64,000 nucleotides of DNA. Source: Marsupella aquatica. Lineage: Eukaryota > Marchantiophyta. The stretch covers positions 8,928,001-8,992,000 of the forward strand of contig OZ316896.1 in NCBI GenBank assembly GCA_973895155.1. The letters run 5' to 3'. The position numbers were made by a program, and so were the translations under genes. Below are positions 11,983 to 25,864 of this stretch, piece by piece. Numbering within the stretch: the first letter of the stretch is position 1; every line of letters starts with the position of its first letter. Under the pieces are notes generated by a model. It searched no databases. It saw nothing but the letters and a program-made list of their open reading frames with translations, and was not told the DNA's origin.

Positions 11983-14900
11983 GTCTCTATGCCCCCATAT
12001 CCATTCCAGGATGGATTGCTCATTTCAAAGGAAATAATCTGTTTCCTCTCGGACAGCCAAGCGGAGCATGATCTTGTGGGTGCATAATTGATCTCATCAA
12101 TGACTGCTCAGTTTGGTGTTTATAATATAGTTTCTATCATCTGTGGAGTCTGGAAGGTCTGACTGGATATCTATCATTACCCCTTGCATAGTAGAGTGCT
12201 TTTCTGTATGAGATTGTCTTTTGCCAAAAATTGTAGGAAGTATTCAGCCTACGATCGCTCAATTCTACGTCCTTAATCGCCAAAGAAATTATATGAAAGC
12301 ATACTAAAGTTGGCTCTAAGTGAAGGTCATTCAACGAAATTTCCAGTTCTCTTCATGACAGTCTCAATCAACAACGAATCTTTCGGAGACTGTTTTCTGA
12401 CCAGTAGAGGTGAACCCATAAAAGGTGTTTACGAAACGAAACGAGAATACCTTTGAATTCGTCCTCGGGCCCCCGCAGAAGTTGCGTTTTGTACTAGTAG
12501 GAGGTCACATCGGAAGTATGGGCTGACAAGAAAGCCAGCATTTGTAGGTAGACTAGATCCACCGTTAAATTTCCTGCAGTCGTAAGTTCTTCTGTAGATT
12601 ATGAACATAAACTTTGAGCTAAGTGACAACAGAGCCTTGAATGATAGGAAAGCTGTGCCTTTGAACGAAGAGAAGGATTTAGCAGAACAGATATTGGTAT
12701 TAATGTGTCTAAAATTTGGACTAAAATGCTGAGAAGGAACAGCAATCATCAGCAATGATTGTGCTCAACTAGCAAAATCCCGAGCTGCGTTCCCCCTTCA
12801 TGACTCTTTCCCGAACATTGCTCTCCACTTCTTGATTGTTGAAATGTATCGTGTGTTTCATGTATCTGCCGAAGGACCTGGACTACAGGTGTCTTCGATC
12901 AAAACGGAAAAAGGGTAAGGAGAGTCGAGCAAAGGACTCTCTGACTGAAATGGGACAAACCAAAATTCCAAGAACTAGAGTCGACTGTCTATTCTGGCAT
13001 AGAGGTCGCCTTCTTCATTCGATGGAATGCGGGTATGTTACAACCCATGGCAATGACGCCAGTCGTACATAGAAGAAACTTAGAAAATGAAGGAAAGAGT
13101 GAGAATGGGACGATCCATTATGATAGAGGTATATGAATTTCTGTTTGGTAGTGTAATCTTATCCTTGGTGGGACGGCGGGAGGGAGGCAGAGGAGCAATT
13201 TCTGGTGACTAGGAAGAGGCGTGAGAGGAAGCGTGGGTAGACATTCTTACCTCGACGGCGTTGTAATAAATGGTCAACATGCTCAAGGCTACAGGAGAAT
13301 GGATCTTTGGTTATTACTGGCGGCACCTACCAGTATTCACCGAACATTGATATCTCCATTGATATCCCCATTTATGGCACTGAGTCAGTGACAAGCAATA
13401 GAGCCTCAAAATGAAAATTCGACTGTACATCCGAAGCGACGAATGCATGGAGAATTTCTTAGAGGACGGAGTTGACTACAATCATAAAGTGGGCGACACC
13501 AACCTGTAACCTGAAAGCTTTAGTTAAAGCTCTTGACAAACGTTTCTTGACGGTGTGAATTGATTGTTGTGAACGGACGCTGTGCTGTATCACTACTAGA
13601 TAGACAGTTGACCGAAAATCTAGCTCAAAGTACAGCAGACGCTGATCATGGCGTGGCGTCAACGGATACGTAGCAAAAGTGGACAGCACTTGCCTTTCAG
13701 TTTTCTGCCTTTGAGCAAAGTCTATGAATTGAATTTTAGGGGTGTAACAGTATTTTATGAATTCTCTAAATTAAAAAAAAAAAGGACTCACCCAGTATGC
13801 GATCCGCTTAGGATACCTCATATGCCCAACGAGAGCTCGTTGATGATTATTTTGCTTGTTGGGAACCTCAGCTTGAGTACTTCCACAGTCAACAACCCCC
13901 ACTCCGTACGTTGCGCAGCGTAAATGTTTTCGATATGTGTTCGACCCTTCCCGCGTAGAAAGGCAAGTGATGCATTGAAGACTGACTTTGACTGCCAGTC
14001 CAAATGTCCCGCCAGCAGAAGTAGGTGCGGTGATGGAATCCAACATGCTTCATATTCATATTCATGTATTGAATTGAAAGTCCACAAATGTACTGGTAAA
14101 AATTTCGGAGAAATTAAAGTGACCATGATGAAATATTATGGATATCGTATAGATTCCATCCTTTTAATTTTCCTTCTCTCGAGCAAACTCAAGTGTTTTG
14201 CTTGGTAGTTCTAATCACCTGACAGAAAGCCTTTCGCGGATGGAAATGTGACCACGTCACTGAAAGTCCTACTGGAGACGAAAAAATAGAGAACTCGTAG
14301 TTCAACCAGACTTTATTGCTCGGACAAATCTTGATTGTTAGATTTGTGAATAGAGTTTTAGGAATCCTACCATGATTGCAATTAGCAAACAGTGAGCGAT
14401 TCCTAACTTTGGCGCAAGCATCTGTCAAAGCATTCATCACATTCATGCTCAATCTCTTCAGATCCGGAGTCTGTAGTTTCCGTAGCGCAGCTCGGGCTTC
14501 CCTTTCCCTACTCTATAGAACTTCAAACTCAACCTCGTCCTCGAGAACGTATAAATACCGTACCTGCCCACCTTTCATTGCTGTTGAGAGTATCAATCCA
14601 GCATTGCCTACTGTTGTATATTGATCCTCACACACGGTCGCATTCAAACCGGAATTCAGTTGAGCTCGGAGGTCATTACGAGTAGTAGAGGCGCTTTTGC
14701 ACAGGTGCTCCCAAATGTAGCGACGCAGCTGCAAAGTGGATGGAATTCAGCTGAGCTCTTCAATTCACGCAACTCACTTCAGTAGGAGGTTCCCGTACAT
14801 GCACTGGCACGACGGCACAGCGACTGATAATGGTTTGATTTGTTCTCATGTCATCGCGTAGGGTCATCATCAGTCAACTGAAGCGGTAGCTGCTGCCTCC

Positions 14901-15090
14901 CCATCGATCTCTCTAGCTAGTGATCTGATCGAGCAGGTAGCTACGGTCGATCGACAACTCACTACTGGGTCGAAGGACGTTGATTGCGTGGATTTGTATG
15001 TTCGTGGATATTGAAGGTGCATGAGGGCAGATATTGGGGGAGCGGGGAAACTGCTTAAATACTGGGACGATCGATCGGTTTCTGGCCACA
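11983..15090. other. 3.1-kb intergenic region
   Basis: After a presumed short 3' UTR no gene is recognised. Several short ORFs occur on both strands, but none shows a domain, codon structure or splice context. The last few hundred bases before 15091 become GC-richer and are likely to be the promoter and leader of the fatty acid hydroxylase gene. Confidence 0.5.
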
Positions 15091-18000
15091 ATGTCAATGA
15101 GCATCACATCTCACGTTTCTTCCAACAATTTCTTCATCGCTGCTGCAGCTGTTCCTGAGCTGCGTCCGGAGAAAGATTGTGACGCTCTAAAGAGCCTTCC
15201 TCTGAGTGACACTTTTCTGAATGTGGACCGAAATGGTTCTCTTGTCACAGCTGAGTTTGAAAATGGAGAACGCTTTGGTGGGGCAGGCTCGGAGACTAGC
15301 GATGTAAGTGGGCAGAGAAATTCTTTCCGAGAGGAGAGAACGCGCCACAAGAGAGAAAGCGATGTCTGGATTGTGGTGGATGGGAATGTGTATGACGTCA
15401 CCAAGTTTCTGGGGTTTCATCCTGGAGGTCCAGAGGTAGGCACTTCGATTAACTACTGATGGCAATTCTGGGGAAAATCTATTGCAGAGTTCATGTGCAT
15501 CACAGAGTTCTGGAATTACTGACCAAGTTGCTGACCTTATTTTGTTCAATTCATCATGGAAAAGACTTCTTGATATTTTCCTGCAGCTGACACTCGCGCG
15601 TATATTAAACAATTGTGGTGGGCGGCACTTGCAGCTCATTTTGGATTATTTGGCATCAAAAGATGATGCGAAAGACTCGAGGAAAGACGCAGGCCTTCTG
15701 ATGAGGGGGAAGGTGAACGAGGATGGGCACAGCCACAGTAAAGCTGCATTTCAAATGCTTCAACAATTTCTGGTGGGATCAGTGGAAGATCAGCCAGATG
15801 GGTAGGTGAACAACACACATAGAATACTCTTCGGGGGCTTAAAATTTGTCAGTGATGTCGACATTTATGCTGCAGGAGAATTGCAGCAGGTAGAGTTGGC
15901 AGTCACAGCAATACTTCCGTTTCTGTGGGTCTCCTCGATTCCGCATCATTCCGTAACTGCCCTCTATATACGATACAATAGATACCTGTGGACAACTTTA
16001 CTGCAAGTTAAATTAGATGGCATCAGGCTTTGAATTTTGTCATCAGTGACATTCGTCGTTTGTTTGGACATGTTACGATTAACAGAAGTCAGCCTCAATG
16101 GTATGGTTGTCAGGGTACGTAATTCACATATCATTGATGTGTGATTGCAGTTCTGCTCCAGTCACATCTGAATCCAATGTCAACACGAAGAAGTATGGTT
16201 ACGACGTCGATCTGACAAAGCCAATTGTCAGTCAGGTCAGCTAATTTGTTTGTTTACGACTTGCTGTTTAACATTTGGCATTAATTTACGATCGACAGAT
16301 TGAGCCAAAAACCTCTAGAATGTGCAGTATTTGTCACAAATAGAATATGAACACATTTTGAAAGAGACTGGTTTAATTTTCACTGTCTTGCTCTTTGCTC
16401 AAATTAATAATTCTTGTTTTAAGATTAGTACCTAATAGTTTCACGCGACATTGATCTTGAACCTTGAGTATCATGGGTCATGATTGTATGGTAGACGCGC
16501 GGAGAGCTTTGGCATTCCCGAGTGTAGCTCGATACAGGATTTTTCAAACTTCGTGTACAAGGTCTGAGCGATAAATAATGTCAGCCGCTTAAGAATAGTT
16601 CTAACGAGTGACCCTAGCTACCCGCCTAGCTAGTCCATCATAAGGATATGGTCATCTGACTTCTAAACTTTTGACCGGTAGGTTGGATATCTGGGAGCTG
16701 ACTACGACGAGTGGGTCCATGATCCTGTCCTAAGCCACGACACTCCAAGGTTCTTCGAGAGTAACTTTTGTGAGGTAAGGATTAAGATCACATGCCGTAT
16801 CTAGTTTCGCTTTATCTCCTAAATTCAAAAATGAGCTCACAGACTCTTGGAAATTGGATTCTGTCAGATTCGAGAAAAGCTACAATGTGCAAAAGATAGT
16901 TGAGTTGGTCGGGACCGGAGCTCTATATCCTAATTTGTCAGTTGTTTTTCATGAAAGAGATAATAAGGAAGCGCATAATGTGAGACAACAAAATTTCAAG
17001 GAAGAGAAATCCCATGGCCTAAACTGAATCTATTCATAACACCTGCACCCGCTACTCCAAATCAATTACGCGACTTTGATTAAGAAGTCCGGCCTGGGCG
17101 GTGGCATCTGTGGTAGCTCGTCTTGACAGTTGTTGGATAACTATAGTGAACCTCAGTACAGACTGTTTTCATCGTAATCTGGACGCAAAAATTATGGCAC
17201 CCTGGTCAGTACGTGCATTCAGATGTTTCGATTACGTTGCGGCTGTCGATACCCGCCTAATTTCCCAGATGACCTTTCCTTCTACGTTATGCACTCACAT
17301 CCAGGCATAGCTTTCGTTTGCAAACGAAAGCCGACGCACTGAATGCAACGATCATCATTTTGATTACGTATGTTTCACGACTCTTTGTCAGCCCATGGAT
17401 CACTAGAGGGTGCTTGGTCTAGGGGTTACGCACTTCAATGCGAATGATGCAGCAATCATCGTTCGTAAGTTACCCGAAACGAGCAGGCTGACCCATCTTG
17501 TTCGAAATCACCGTTCGAACTGATCGATCTGCTGTACAAGCGGTGAGATCGCTTGAATCGTTCGGGTGCAACCATAGGAGATTAGTTTAGAGTTCCCGTA
17601 CTTGACAACATGTTGCGTGATATTATGACCTGTCCTCAATCTACTGCCCGGTCTACCGAAACATCGAGGTTGGTATCTTGTCAATCAGCCGTGATTGAGG
17701 TTGGTCCGCAGCACAGACGTATTCGTCCTGATCTCATCGAGTGGATCTCATTTTTGTCGACATGTTACAATGGGATTACTATGGCAACTTGGCATGAACG
17801 ACCGCGAGTGACGAATTCAAGTTGGGTCCAAGATTGGCTCGTCTCCGTCCTCTTATTTGCGTGCCAAATGTAAATTACAGGGGAGCCATTCAAGTGTTTT
17901 TGCTTGAATTGCACGCAAAGAAATGTCGTTCAATTATGGCCAAACCGAGAACGAGAGCTGAATTGTTGGCGAACTCAACTTCCCCGTATTTCACCAGAGC

Positions 18001-19667
18001 TCAGAAAATGCACATCTGTATCGATCACTTGTTGCGACAATTTCTTTGGTGCCGAGACATTCTTTGCATCGATCTTGAGTCCAAGGCCGGACTTCAGCGT
18101 GAATCACTTGTTTTGTGTAATAACGACACATGATGACGACTGTGGCTTGCCTGACAATATCACATAGTTACGGTATTCTCTGGTCAGCATACATTAGGAT
18201 TACGAGTGATTATTGATGCTGGTCAACCCGATTCAGATGCGTCTGATTGATCTATAGTAAATTTTACTCCGCGTTTCTGAGGAGACATTTAATTTCGTGA
18301 TAACTTTGTTTTAATGATTCTGGTATTAATATGTTCTTCGGTATGTCTCCAGTTCTTCACAACGGCAGAGTGGTGGATTATTCCTCTAGTGTGGGTTCCT
18401 GTTGCAATGGCGATGATCTACACCGCCATCGTGAAGGAGAATGTTCCTCTCTCAAGGCTGCCAGCCCTGACTGCTGGTGGAATTCTGCTCTGGTCTTCTC
18501 TTGAATACCTGCTGCACCGCTTTCTGTTCCACATGAAGACTACAAGCTTCTGGTACGTGAGACACAGTGCCATCTCAAGCTTGCGTGTACGGTTCCATCC
18601 CGTTCCGTTGCACTTACTTGGTCAGAATTTGTCGGATCCTCGGTCGGACCTGGATTCCTTAGATAGGTTGCTTGTATAGTCGTTGATATTTGACGAGTCC
18701 TACTTCCCGTCATCTTTAATTTAATAAACTTTTTAGTCTTGTGTGTTTTTTCCAGGGGAAACACCGTTCACTACGTTCTGCACGGGTTCCATCACAAACA
18801 CCCCATGGACGGTTCTCGCCTCGTCTTTCCACCCTTGTTCGCCGCTCCTCTCATAGTGCTCGTAAGCTCTCCAAGGAAACGTCAACTCGTCCATCTGCCG
18901 ATCGATCATGACACATGCATCGCATATTCATCCAAAACTTGAATTCAGTGGGTATCATGTCGAGCAACGTCTAGAAGAATTGCCACGGGCTTCTGATTAT
19001 ATCGGTGATTTCATCCATCGAATTCAACAGCAGAAAGATGAGCTGCGAAGCTGTTAAAACCATTGCAAGCGAAGCTCGCCATACCTTGATAAGTAATATA
19101 ACTTTTGGGGGATTTACTCTGTTTGTCTAATGTCATGTGGTAAAATGGCTGTGACAGATCTGGATTGGCTTAGGGAGGTGGGCAGCTGAATATCCTAACA
19201 AGTTGGTTATTTTTGCATTCACTGTTATCAGCTATGTGGTTTATGATTTAACTCATTACTTCCTTCACTTCGGCACTGCTTTCAATGCTCATACTCGCCA
19301 AATGAAGGTACAGGACACTATCTGGCATACCTGCATGTGTCACTCGATCTTAGGCAATTCTTAAGTATGGTGTTCTCATTGTGTGCTGAAAAAAGCTGCT
19401 GCAGTCACTGTCCAATTGAATGTTGAATGGACCTCTGAGCATTAAACTTTTTCACTTACGTTTGAGCACGAAATGGATGGTCTTCGACGTATCTATCGTA
19501 ACTCAAACGAGGAAGAGTAATTCACTGTGGCAAATTTTTTGCAATTGTATCAGAGGTACCATTTGGACCACCACTTCAAGGATCAGACGATGGGGTTCGG
19601 GATAACAAGCACCGTCTGGGACAAACTATTCCGAACTCAGCCTGCCAGCAAGCCTTCCATGGACTAG
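15091..19667 (+). CDS. Cytochrome b5-fatty acid 2-hydroxylase fusion (Scs7/FA2H/FAH family)
   Basis: The predicted ER enzyme 2-hydroxylates N-acyl chains of sphingolipids, taking electrons through its own cytochrome b5 domain. Eight exons join in frame into 419 residues: 15091-15435, 15635-15801, 16151-16235, 16682-16774, 18353-18552, 18756-18861, 19158-19307 and 19554-19667. Residues 1-90 are a Ser-rich extension of unknown role. The cytochrome b5 domain follows, with heme ligands in FHPGGPE and [12 protein letters not shown]. The linker contains [14 protein letters not shown] and PRFFESNF. The hydroxylase has [50 protein letters not shown] and [18 protein letters not shown], so all di-iron histidine clusters are present, with several membrane segments. 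Exon 2 uses the acceptor at 15633-15634; the next acceptor upstream would spoil the b5 alignment. Angiosperm FAH1/FAH2 lack the b5 domain; yeast Scs7 and animal FA2H have it. The 1.6-kb intron 4 contains no gene. Confidence 0.92.
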
Positions 19668-22555
19668 GGAGTTACTACGTTTAATTAAGCTGCTATGGAC
19701 CGAAGACAGACTTGCCCTGTAACGGGTCACTCGTCAACGCATGAATGCGAGGAGTAGTGTACATCGATTATGACAAAGAGGGGTCATGTTCGTTAACATC
19801 GTTTAACAACTTGGAGAAGGACGAACTGTATTTGCAGGAATTCGTGCCATCGGGACAGTGACATAGTGACCATCCGTTATACACAAATATTCGATGAGCC
19901 TTCAGCATTGGGCCCATTAGTTCCATTTGACCAAGCGTACACACTGCACTACACACCGTGGTGAGATTGGCAGAGAGAGAGAGAGGTCATAAGGGTGAAA
20001 AGGATCCCAAACAAGAGGAACAAGGATTTTTCCATTTTGGCATTTATTTGTGACGTTCTTCTGTCAATTCGTTTATCTTGACGAATAGACGAATTGTTTA
20101 CTATCTAAGTCTACACAATCCATCTTGACGGGCATATATTTCTCGCTCCAAAATCCGGCCTTCAGATTCATGTAAACTTACTTCAGACTTAAGTCGTACT
20201 TGTGTCCTTCATCGGGGAGAAGTATGGTGACTTAACTTGACAATATGTAGTGCAAATTATTGTAGTTTTTAAGAAGTATTAATAAACATTTGTGGGTAAC
20301 GTTGACGCTGTCAGGTGTTTCACAAATGTTCTGGACGTGCATGAAAGTTAACGACAAATTGTTTTCTGTTCTTCAAAACAAGTCGTTTAGTTGATGGGCA
20401 CCCTCTAAAATGATAGTGTGGACAGTTGATGAATCCACGAAACGTAATCGAAGACGTGAAGAGGCTAGACAGAGTTGAATACTTCGAAATATGTCTTTAG
20501 TCGATGTCCTGTGAATTGGTAGTCTGGTTGATGAATCCACGAATGCAATCGTTGATATAGGAAAGGCTGGCTCGTGACTTGGCACAGCACATGCGATAAT
20601 TTCACAGGCTAGGGAATGATTTCCCGAGGCTGAGCCTCAATCGTAGACTTCTAACTAAATTTGTCCAAAGCAGTTCATGACTTCCCCGCAATTTAGGCCA
20701 AGCTCAAGTCTGCAAGTTGCTCAATGTTTTTCGTGCTTCCATTGTTACTGAAGCTTTTCAAAGACTGAACGACCAAATCTACTCAGAACTTGTGAGAGCC
20801 ATTAAAAAGCCACAGATAGTCAAAAATCCGCATGATCTCGTGACTATGGCGACATCCCGGGCAAGTTTTGACCCAAAATCAAGCTCAAATCTGGACCGTG
20901 CCAAATGTTTAGCGTGCTTACATTGTTAATGAAGCTTTTCAAATTTTGAACGACCACATCTACTCAGAATTGATGAGAGTCATTAATCCAGACACACTCA
21001 AGAATCTCTTGACCATATTACAGTATTGTTCTCGATACATGGTCTGCAGCTGATCGAGTTGGTAGTAAGTCATACAAACTTTTAGTAACGAAGGCAAGAG
21101 CCTAGCCACCAAGAGTTGCTGCTCACTTGCCGTAGGTTTCAAGTAGGGATTGGTTGGTGGATGAATGTGGTTTAATGATTAGCACAGGCTAGCAAGGAGC
21201 ACCAGACTCCTAATTTTTGCTAATTCCTACCGTTGTGCTGTGTCGATGTCAGCTTTGTTGTGTCACATAAATTATCCAGATTAGCTCATCAACTCGAAGG
21301 GATGGATAACATTGTTGCAAAAACCAGAGGAGATCCATGTTGTTGGGTAAATTGTACACCGGAATTAACTAAAGTTGGAAACTCTGTGAGAATCCAAAGT
21401 TGCTGTAGTACGTTAGGTAGGCACCACTCACTAATATCTATCCCTCCATCCATCCAGATTTCAACTAGAAGGGGATCGAATCCTAAGTAAGTCACTAAGT
21501 TTGTCCTCGCAAATTACACTATCCTGGTCACTGCAAAGTAGCCTAATCAACATGATTCGGGCAGGGCGAATGTGCATCGGATTTCAGGCCCTTTTATAGG
21601 GAATCTTCATGTTTCTTCATGATTCACATAATCAATTCATAGTTTTTGCATGTGTGAGATGAATCTTTAAACGGCTAAACCTCAGACAGTGTTCTGCTGA
21701 TTCAAATGGGAGAGTTGGAATTTCCACTAGGGCTCCAATCAATTGTGAGACACTATGGTAGGGTTTTTTTTAGGTTGCATCAATTGCATAAAAAATCCAA
21801 TGAGAAGGAACATTAAGGCATACAAATAGGGCAATGATTCATTTAATCTTCAATATTTCATTTGTCCGAGTATTTTAGGTTTTGGTAGGGCTCTCTATCT
21901 ACTCAGTTGGGCAGTTCTTCTCCTTTTCGGCACCAATATAAGTACAAGGTACACAAACTAATTTATTTATTGAGTGAACTTGGCCTCCCTCACTAGGGTC
22001 TACTACTGGTTTTACGCTTACAGTACACTAAGGAGCCAAGAAGTGGTGGCCAATCAGTCTATCTCCATCCAAAGCAACTTGGAGGGCCAGTTGCACACAC
22101 TAAAGTTAACATGCCCAAGCCAAATATATCAGGTCTGGCGATAATAAATGCAAAGACCCCAATAGAAGTGACTGTTTGCCTGTTTGGTCCGTTCTTTTAG
22201 CCACCTCAAGAGGAGATCCAAATTTTTCACAAAAAACATGCACACATGCGCAAACAAAGGGACCCACAAGGGGCCCACGTAAAGATGACTAGAATCCCTA
22301 ATGGTTCTGCCTGATTTTGATTGCCTGTTTACAATCTCACACGTAGGAACAAAGAACTGTAACCGTCTAGATGTTTTAAAGTTACACTTAGTGGGATTGG
22401 AGGTACTCTACTGATGCGGGGAAGCCCTAATAAAAAGTACTCAGTAGGGTTGAGCTACCTTTCATCGCCAATTGTGTGAATGTGTTTATCTGACCAATCC
22501 AATGGAAAGTTAGTTTGGAGCTTGCAAGGAGTGGTGTCGAGGGTGTCAAGAATAC
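19668..22555. other. 2.9-kb intergenic region
   Basis: No gene is recognised. It contains a diverged duplication (listed at 20735-21020) and a short repeated phrase gttgatgaatccacgaa at about 20425 and 20527, some 100 bp apart. Other ORFs are short and featureless. Confidence 0.5.
20735..21020. repeat. Diverged ~185-bp direct duplication
   Basis: Two copies share gcttccattgttactgaag (the second reads gcttacattgttaatgaag), cttttcaaa, ctgaacgacca, atctactcagaa and gagagccattaa (gagagtcattaa in the second). They start about 185 bp apart. The duplicated unit has no long ORF shared by both copies. Confidence 0.65.
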
Positions 22556-23110
22556 CCATCTTACCATTTCTATGAGATATTGAAAATGCTCTTTCCTAGA
22601 GTAAGGAAAGAGGAATTGTCCGACAGGAGAAGAATTGAAGGTCGATAGAAATCCGGTTTTGCAGACATTTGTCTATTTGAATGGCGATTTTTGCCTCTCT
22701 TGCCAGTGCTGTTAAGTATTCAAATGTTCTCTGAGCGAGGGGAAGGAGGAATTGCCCGTGCTCAAGGAGGATGAGACGACATGAACGTCGATGGAGCTCC
22801 ACTTTCTTCGTGAAATGGTCCATTGGAATGGCGATAATTTGTAGCTTAATGGCTCTATGAATTATTCAGATGTACTGTCGTAGAGTTGACAAAGAAGAAC
22901 TTCCCGGGAGAGAGGAGGATGAGACGAACTGAAGGTCGATAGGGGTTCCATTTTCTTCGTCGAATGGCAATATTCGTACGTCAAAGTCAGGCGTCTTGAG
23001 GGTGCCAAGAAATGCCTCTCTTAGCACTGCTATGAAATGTTCAAATGTACTCTCGCAGAGGAAGGAAGGAGCAAATGCCCGTGAGTTAGAAGGATGAGAC
23101 GACTCGCGGG
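22556..23110. repeat. Four degenerate ~145-bp repeats reaching the start of the next gene
   Basis: Four units each run: (a/t)atgtactctcg-like, a purine-rich gaggaaggaag tract, gaattgcccg-like, aggatgagacga, gaaggtcgat(a/g)g, ttcttcgt, gaatggcgat. The units sit at roughly 22575, 22720, 22870 and 23040. The last copy is cut short at aggatgagacga and runs directly into the leader of the small membrane protein at 23135. It may be promoter-proximal. Confidence 0.75.
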
Positions 23111-23134
23111 GTGGTGCTTCAGACTGGAGGAGAA

Positions 23135-23476
23135 ATGGCTGGGGACGATTGGCTGGCGATCGACAAACTGCAGCATTTCCTGGCGTGCCTTTTTATTACA
23201 AACTTCGTTGCCTACATCGCCGGTAGGTTCGGAGGAAGGCGATTCCAAAGGTGGCGTGTTCACCTTGGAGCTCTTTCAGCCCTCCTAGCGGGGGCGGCTA
23301 AGGAAGCAGGAGATGCGACGGGGCTGTTGTGGACATCTGCAGGGCCATCTTTGCGGGACGGAGTGGCGGATATAGCAGGGGTGGTTGCTGGAGTCTTTCT
23401 AGAATTTTATGTGTTCACTCAACGACGTCGTGTGTTGGAGGAGCGACCAGAGAAAGAGTTTGGAGAAGAAGTTTAA
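23135..23476 (+). CDS. Small YfiM/DUF2279-like membrane protein
   Basis: A single-exon ORF of 113 residues; the first in-frame ATG is 23135 (MAGDDWLAIDKLQHF). Conserved points are DKLQHFL near the start, GAAKEAGDATG in the middle and SLRDGVADIAGVVAG near the end, with the intervening segments hydrophobic. This is the pattern of the YfiM/DUF2279 family (DK..H, KE..D, D..AD..G), found in bacteria and as small plant proteins. Two or three membrane segments are likely. The C-terminus is charged (RRRVLEERPEKEF). Its biochemical function is not established; the conserved acidic and histidine residues suggest a membrane-bound active or metal site, but that is only an inference. Confidence 0.75.
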   Translation: MAGDDWLAIDKLQHFLACLFITNFVAYIAGRFGGRRFQRWRVHLGALSALLAGAAKEAGDATGLLWTSAGPSLRDGVADIAGVVAGVFLEFYVFTQRRRVLEERPEKEFGEEV

Positions 23477-25864
23477 AACTTGGCGACACATGGACATGTC
23501 TTTCAACTCCAGGTGATGTGGGGGACGATCGCTTCGTTTGGGGATGTCAAATGCCCCTAAACCGGGCTGCCAAAGAGGTGGCTTGACCTTAAAAAACCAT
23601 CCATTCATTCATCCATTTCAGGTGGAGGAAGAAAGAAGCTGCTGCATGTTTGTCCTGATTCACCAAGTGGGCGGCTGAATTTATTTATCGATTTCTTGCA
23701 CTGTTGACCCTTTCTGGCTTTCAATGGATGGGTTCTCAGTTTTGAGGACATGGCTTTAGGGTATCCTTTACCCTGGTCTCCAGAGGCAGATAGAGACAAC
23801 GAAGAGAGACAGCGGGCAGGGGCAGGGCAACGGGGCACACTCTTCGCTGCTCTCTACTTGTCCCAGCATGGCAGATTGTTGTGGCAAATCATTTGAGGAT
23901 GTTCTCCTCTTTAGCAGAGTGTCTGCACATTTGTTCTAGACCTTACTTTGAATTGGAAAGGGAAAGAGAGTGGCCTATCAAGAAGGTTGTCCTCAAGACA
24001 GAGCACATCTTGGCTGAGATCTGTTGAAAGTGAGACACGAAACTGGAACAGAGCGAACATCATATCGTAAACAATGGTTTGTAGGTCTGATATCTCAACT
24101 GCTCAGACAGATCTTCCGCTTCTTCGTGGGATTTCTCGATGATTGGAAACACAGTCTTAATTAACAGTCCTTAATTGCTCACAAAGTTACTGTTCAAATC
24201 TTCTTACAGGAAGGTGTACCAGTGTATTTTTTAAGGATTTCACTTTTTCGCCAGAGTGGCAAATGTAAAGTGTGTGAAGGAGAAGATGCTCAAAAGATTC
24301 ACTATTCAATTATTTTCCTGACCGTCAGATCTCCCTAGATTTAAGGCTGACCATTAGATTCTGGCTAAAGGGGCCTGGGATTAGGTGGAACACTGGCTAA
24401 TGAGACAACAAAAACTTAGCGAATTTTAGCCAAAAGGCGAAAGATTTTTTGGTAGGTGTAATCTAGCGAATTTTCGCCACTAAAAAAAACACTGAGGTGT
24501 ACAATAGTCGCATCTAAGTGATGACGCTATGTGCACTTCGACTATACCTCAAGACGGTGTTCTTCGAGGACGCTTCAGTACTGGGGCTTGCATTTGGAAC
24601 TATCGTATGTCAGTTGGAGAGCGAAGAGCAGAAAATTGAAGTTTGGTAACAGAATGACAAGAAAGACGGGAAAAATGAAGGCATGCATGATATCCGCAAC
24701 TGCTATACTGTAGTTTTGCAAACTTCCTTCCGAGAAACTATCTTTCAGAAGTGTCTGATTAAGCAGATATTCATAGAAACCAAGCTACTGAAACTGAAGC
24801 TGGAGAACACTTCTAGAGTATTGGAATCATGATGCAATGGAAGAAGTGTGGCATCCGGATCTTCGATGGATAAACCAATGCTTTCTTGCAGGAAACCAAA
24901 ATCCGCAGAAAGGAATACCTCAACCTCAGTAGATGTACAGTAATTGCAAAACCTTTAGCCAATAAGGTTAGTTACGACACGCCATTGGAAGTGTCGCCAT
25001 CCAACCATGCGATAGTTACTCAAATCGTTTCTTTTCCGTAAACAACTATTCACGTAAGGAAAGCCTCAACTTCAGGCGATGTCTTTGCAAATTCCAGTCA
25101 TGACATCCCACGCAAGATATATTTTCAAACTTGTGGATGGGCTCTGTTTGACCTGAGATTATTTGAAGGCGGTGAACCCAGTTCCACAAGATCATCAGCA
25201 AAACCTCCGCCCGATTCTTTCTTTCTTTTCCTTCTTGGGTCCATCGATTTGACACCGAGAGATATTTTGCTGGGTTCATGCATGAATCTCACCTTTTGGA
25301 CAGGATTGTACGTTTGTAAACTGGGCTTCATATATCAGTGGCAAGTCATATCTTTGTGTATAATATACAACAATTAATTGTAGTCATGAGGGGATCCAGG
25401 TCACGGCCGGAGATGACCTGAGAGAGCCAGTCCTGGCCTCTCGCAACGTGGGAGATTGTTTCCATAAACATAGATATGGGATCAATTTACCCACTCTTCT
25501 GGAACCTTAAGCTGCGAATGCCAACAAGCTCTTTGACGGCCATGAATAGTTCAGCTTTTGTTCTGAAGTACTATAAAATTTTCACAGAAAGATCTTGATT
25601 TCTATATAATTAGCTTGCACCTAATTTGCTTTTGAAAGGGGAAACCACCCAAGAGCAAGCGGCACAACTGGCTTGGAGGTTGGGAAGTTTTCAATACTAG
25701 CCCAATTACCCTTTCAAGGAATGTAAATAGATATGAATAAAAATATTCTCGCATAACAAAATTTCTATCCTATTTCAACTAGTCTTTGTTTCATCCTTGT
25801 TTTTTGTCCACCCTCATTTCAGTTTTATCTATTCTCATTTAAAGTTTTTTCACTTTTGTCTGTA
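23477..25864. other. 2.4-kb intergenic region
   Basis: It starts with the probable 3' UTR of the small membrane protein gene. No further gene is recognised; ORFs on both strands are short and without recognisable motifs. The repeated phrase gcgaattttagcc / gcgaattttcgcc near 24420-24480 is too short to call. Confidence 0.5.

Noticed and set aside
15482-15634. Earlier acceptors for exon 2 of the fatty acid hydroxylase (e.g. just before ctgacactcgcg)
   Set aside because: They would insert about 15 extra residues between HPGGPE and LILDYLAS, breaking the cytochrome b5 pattern.
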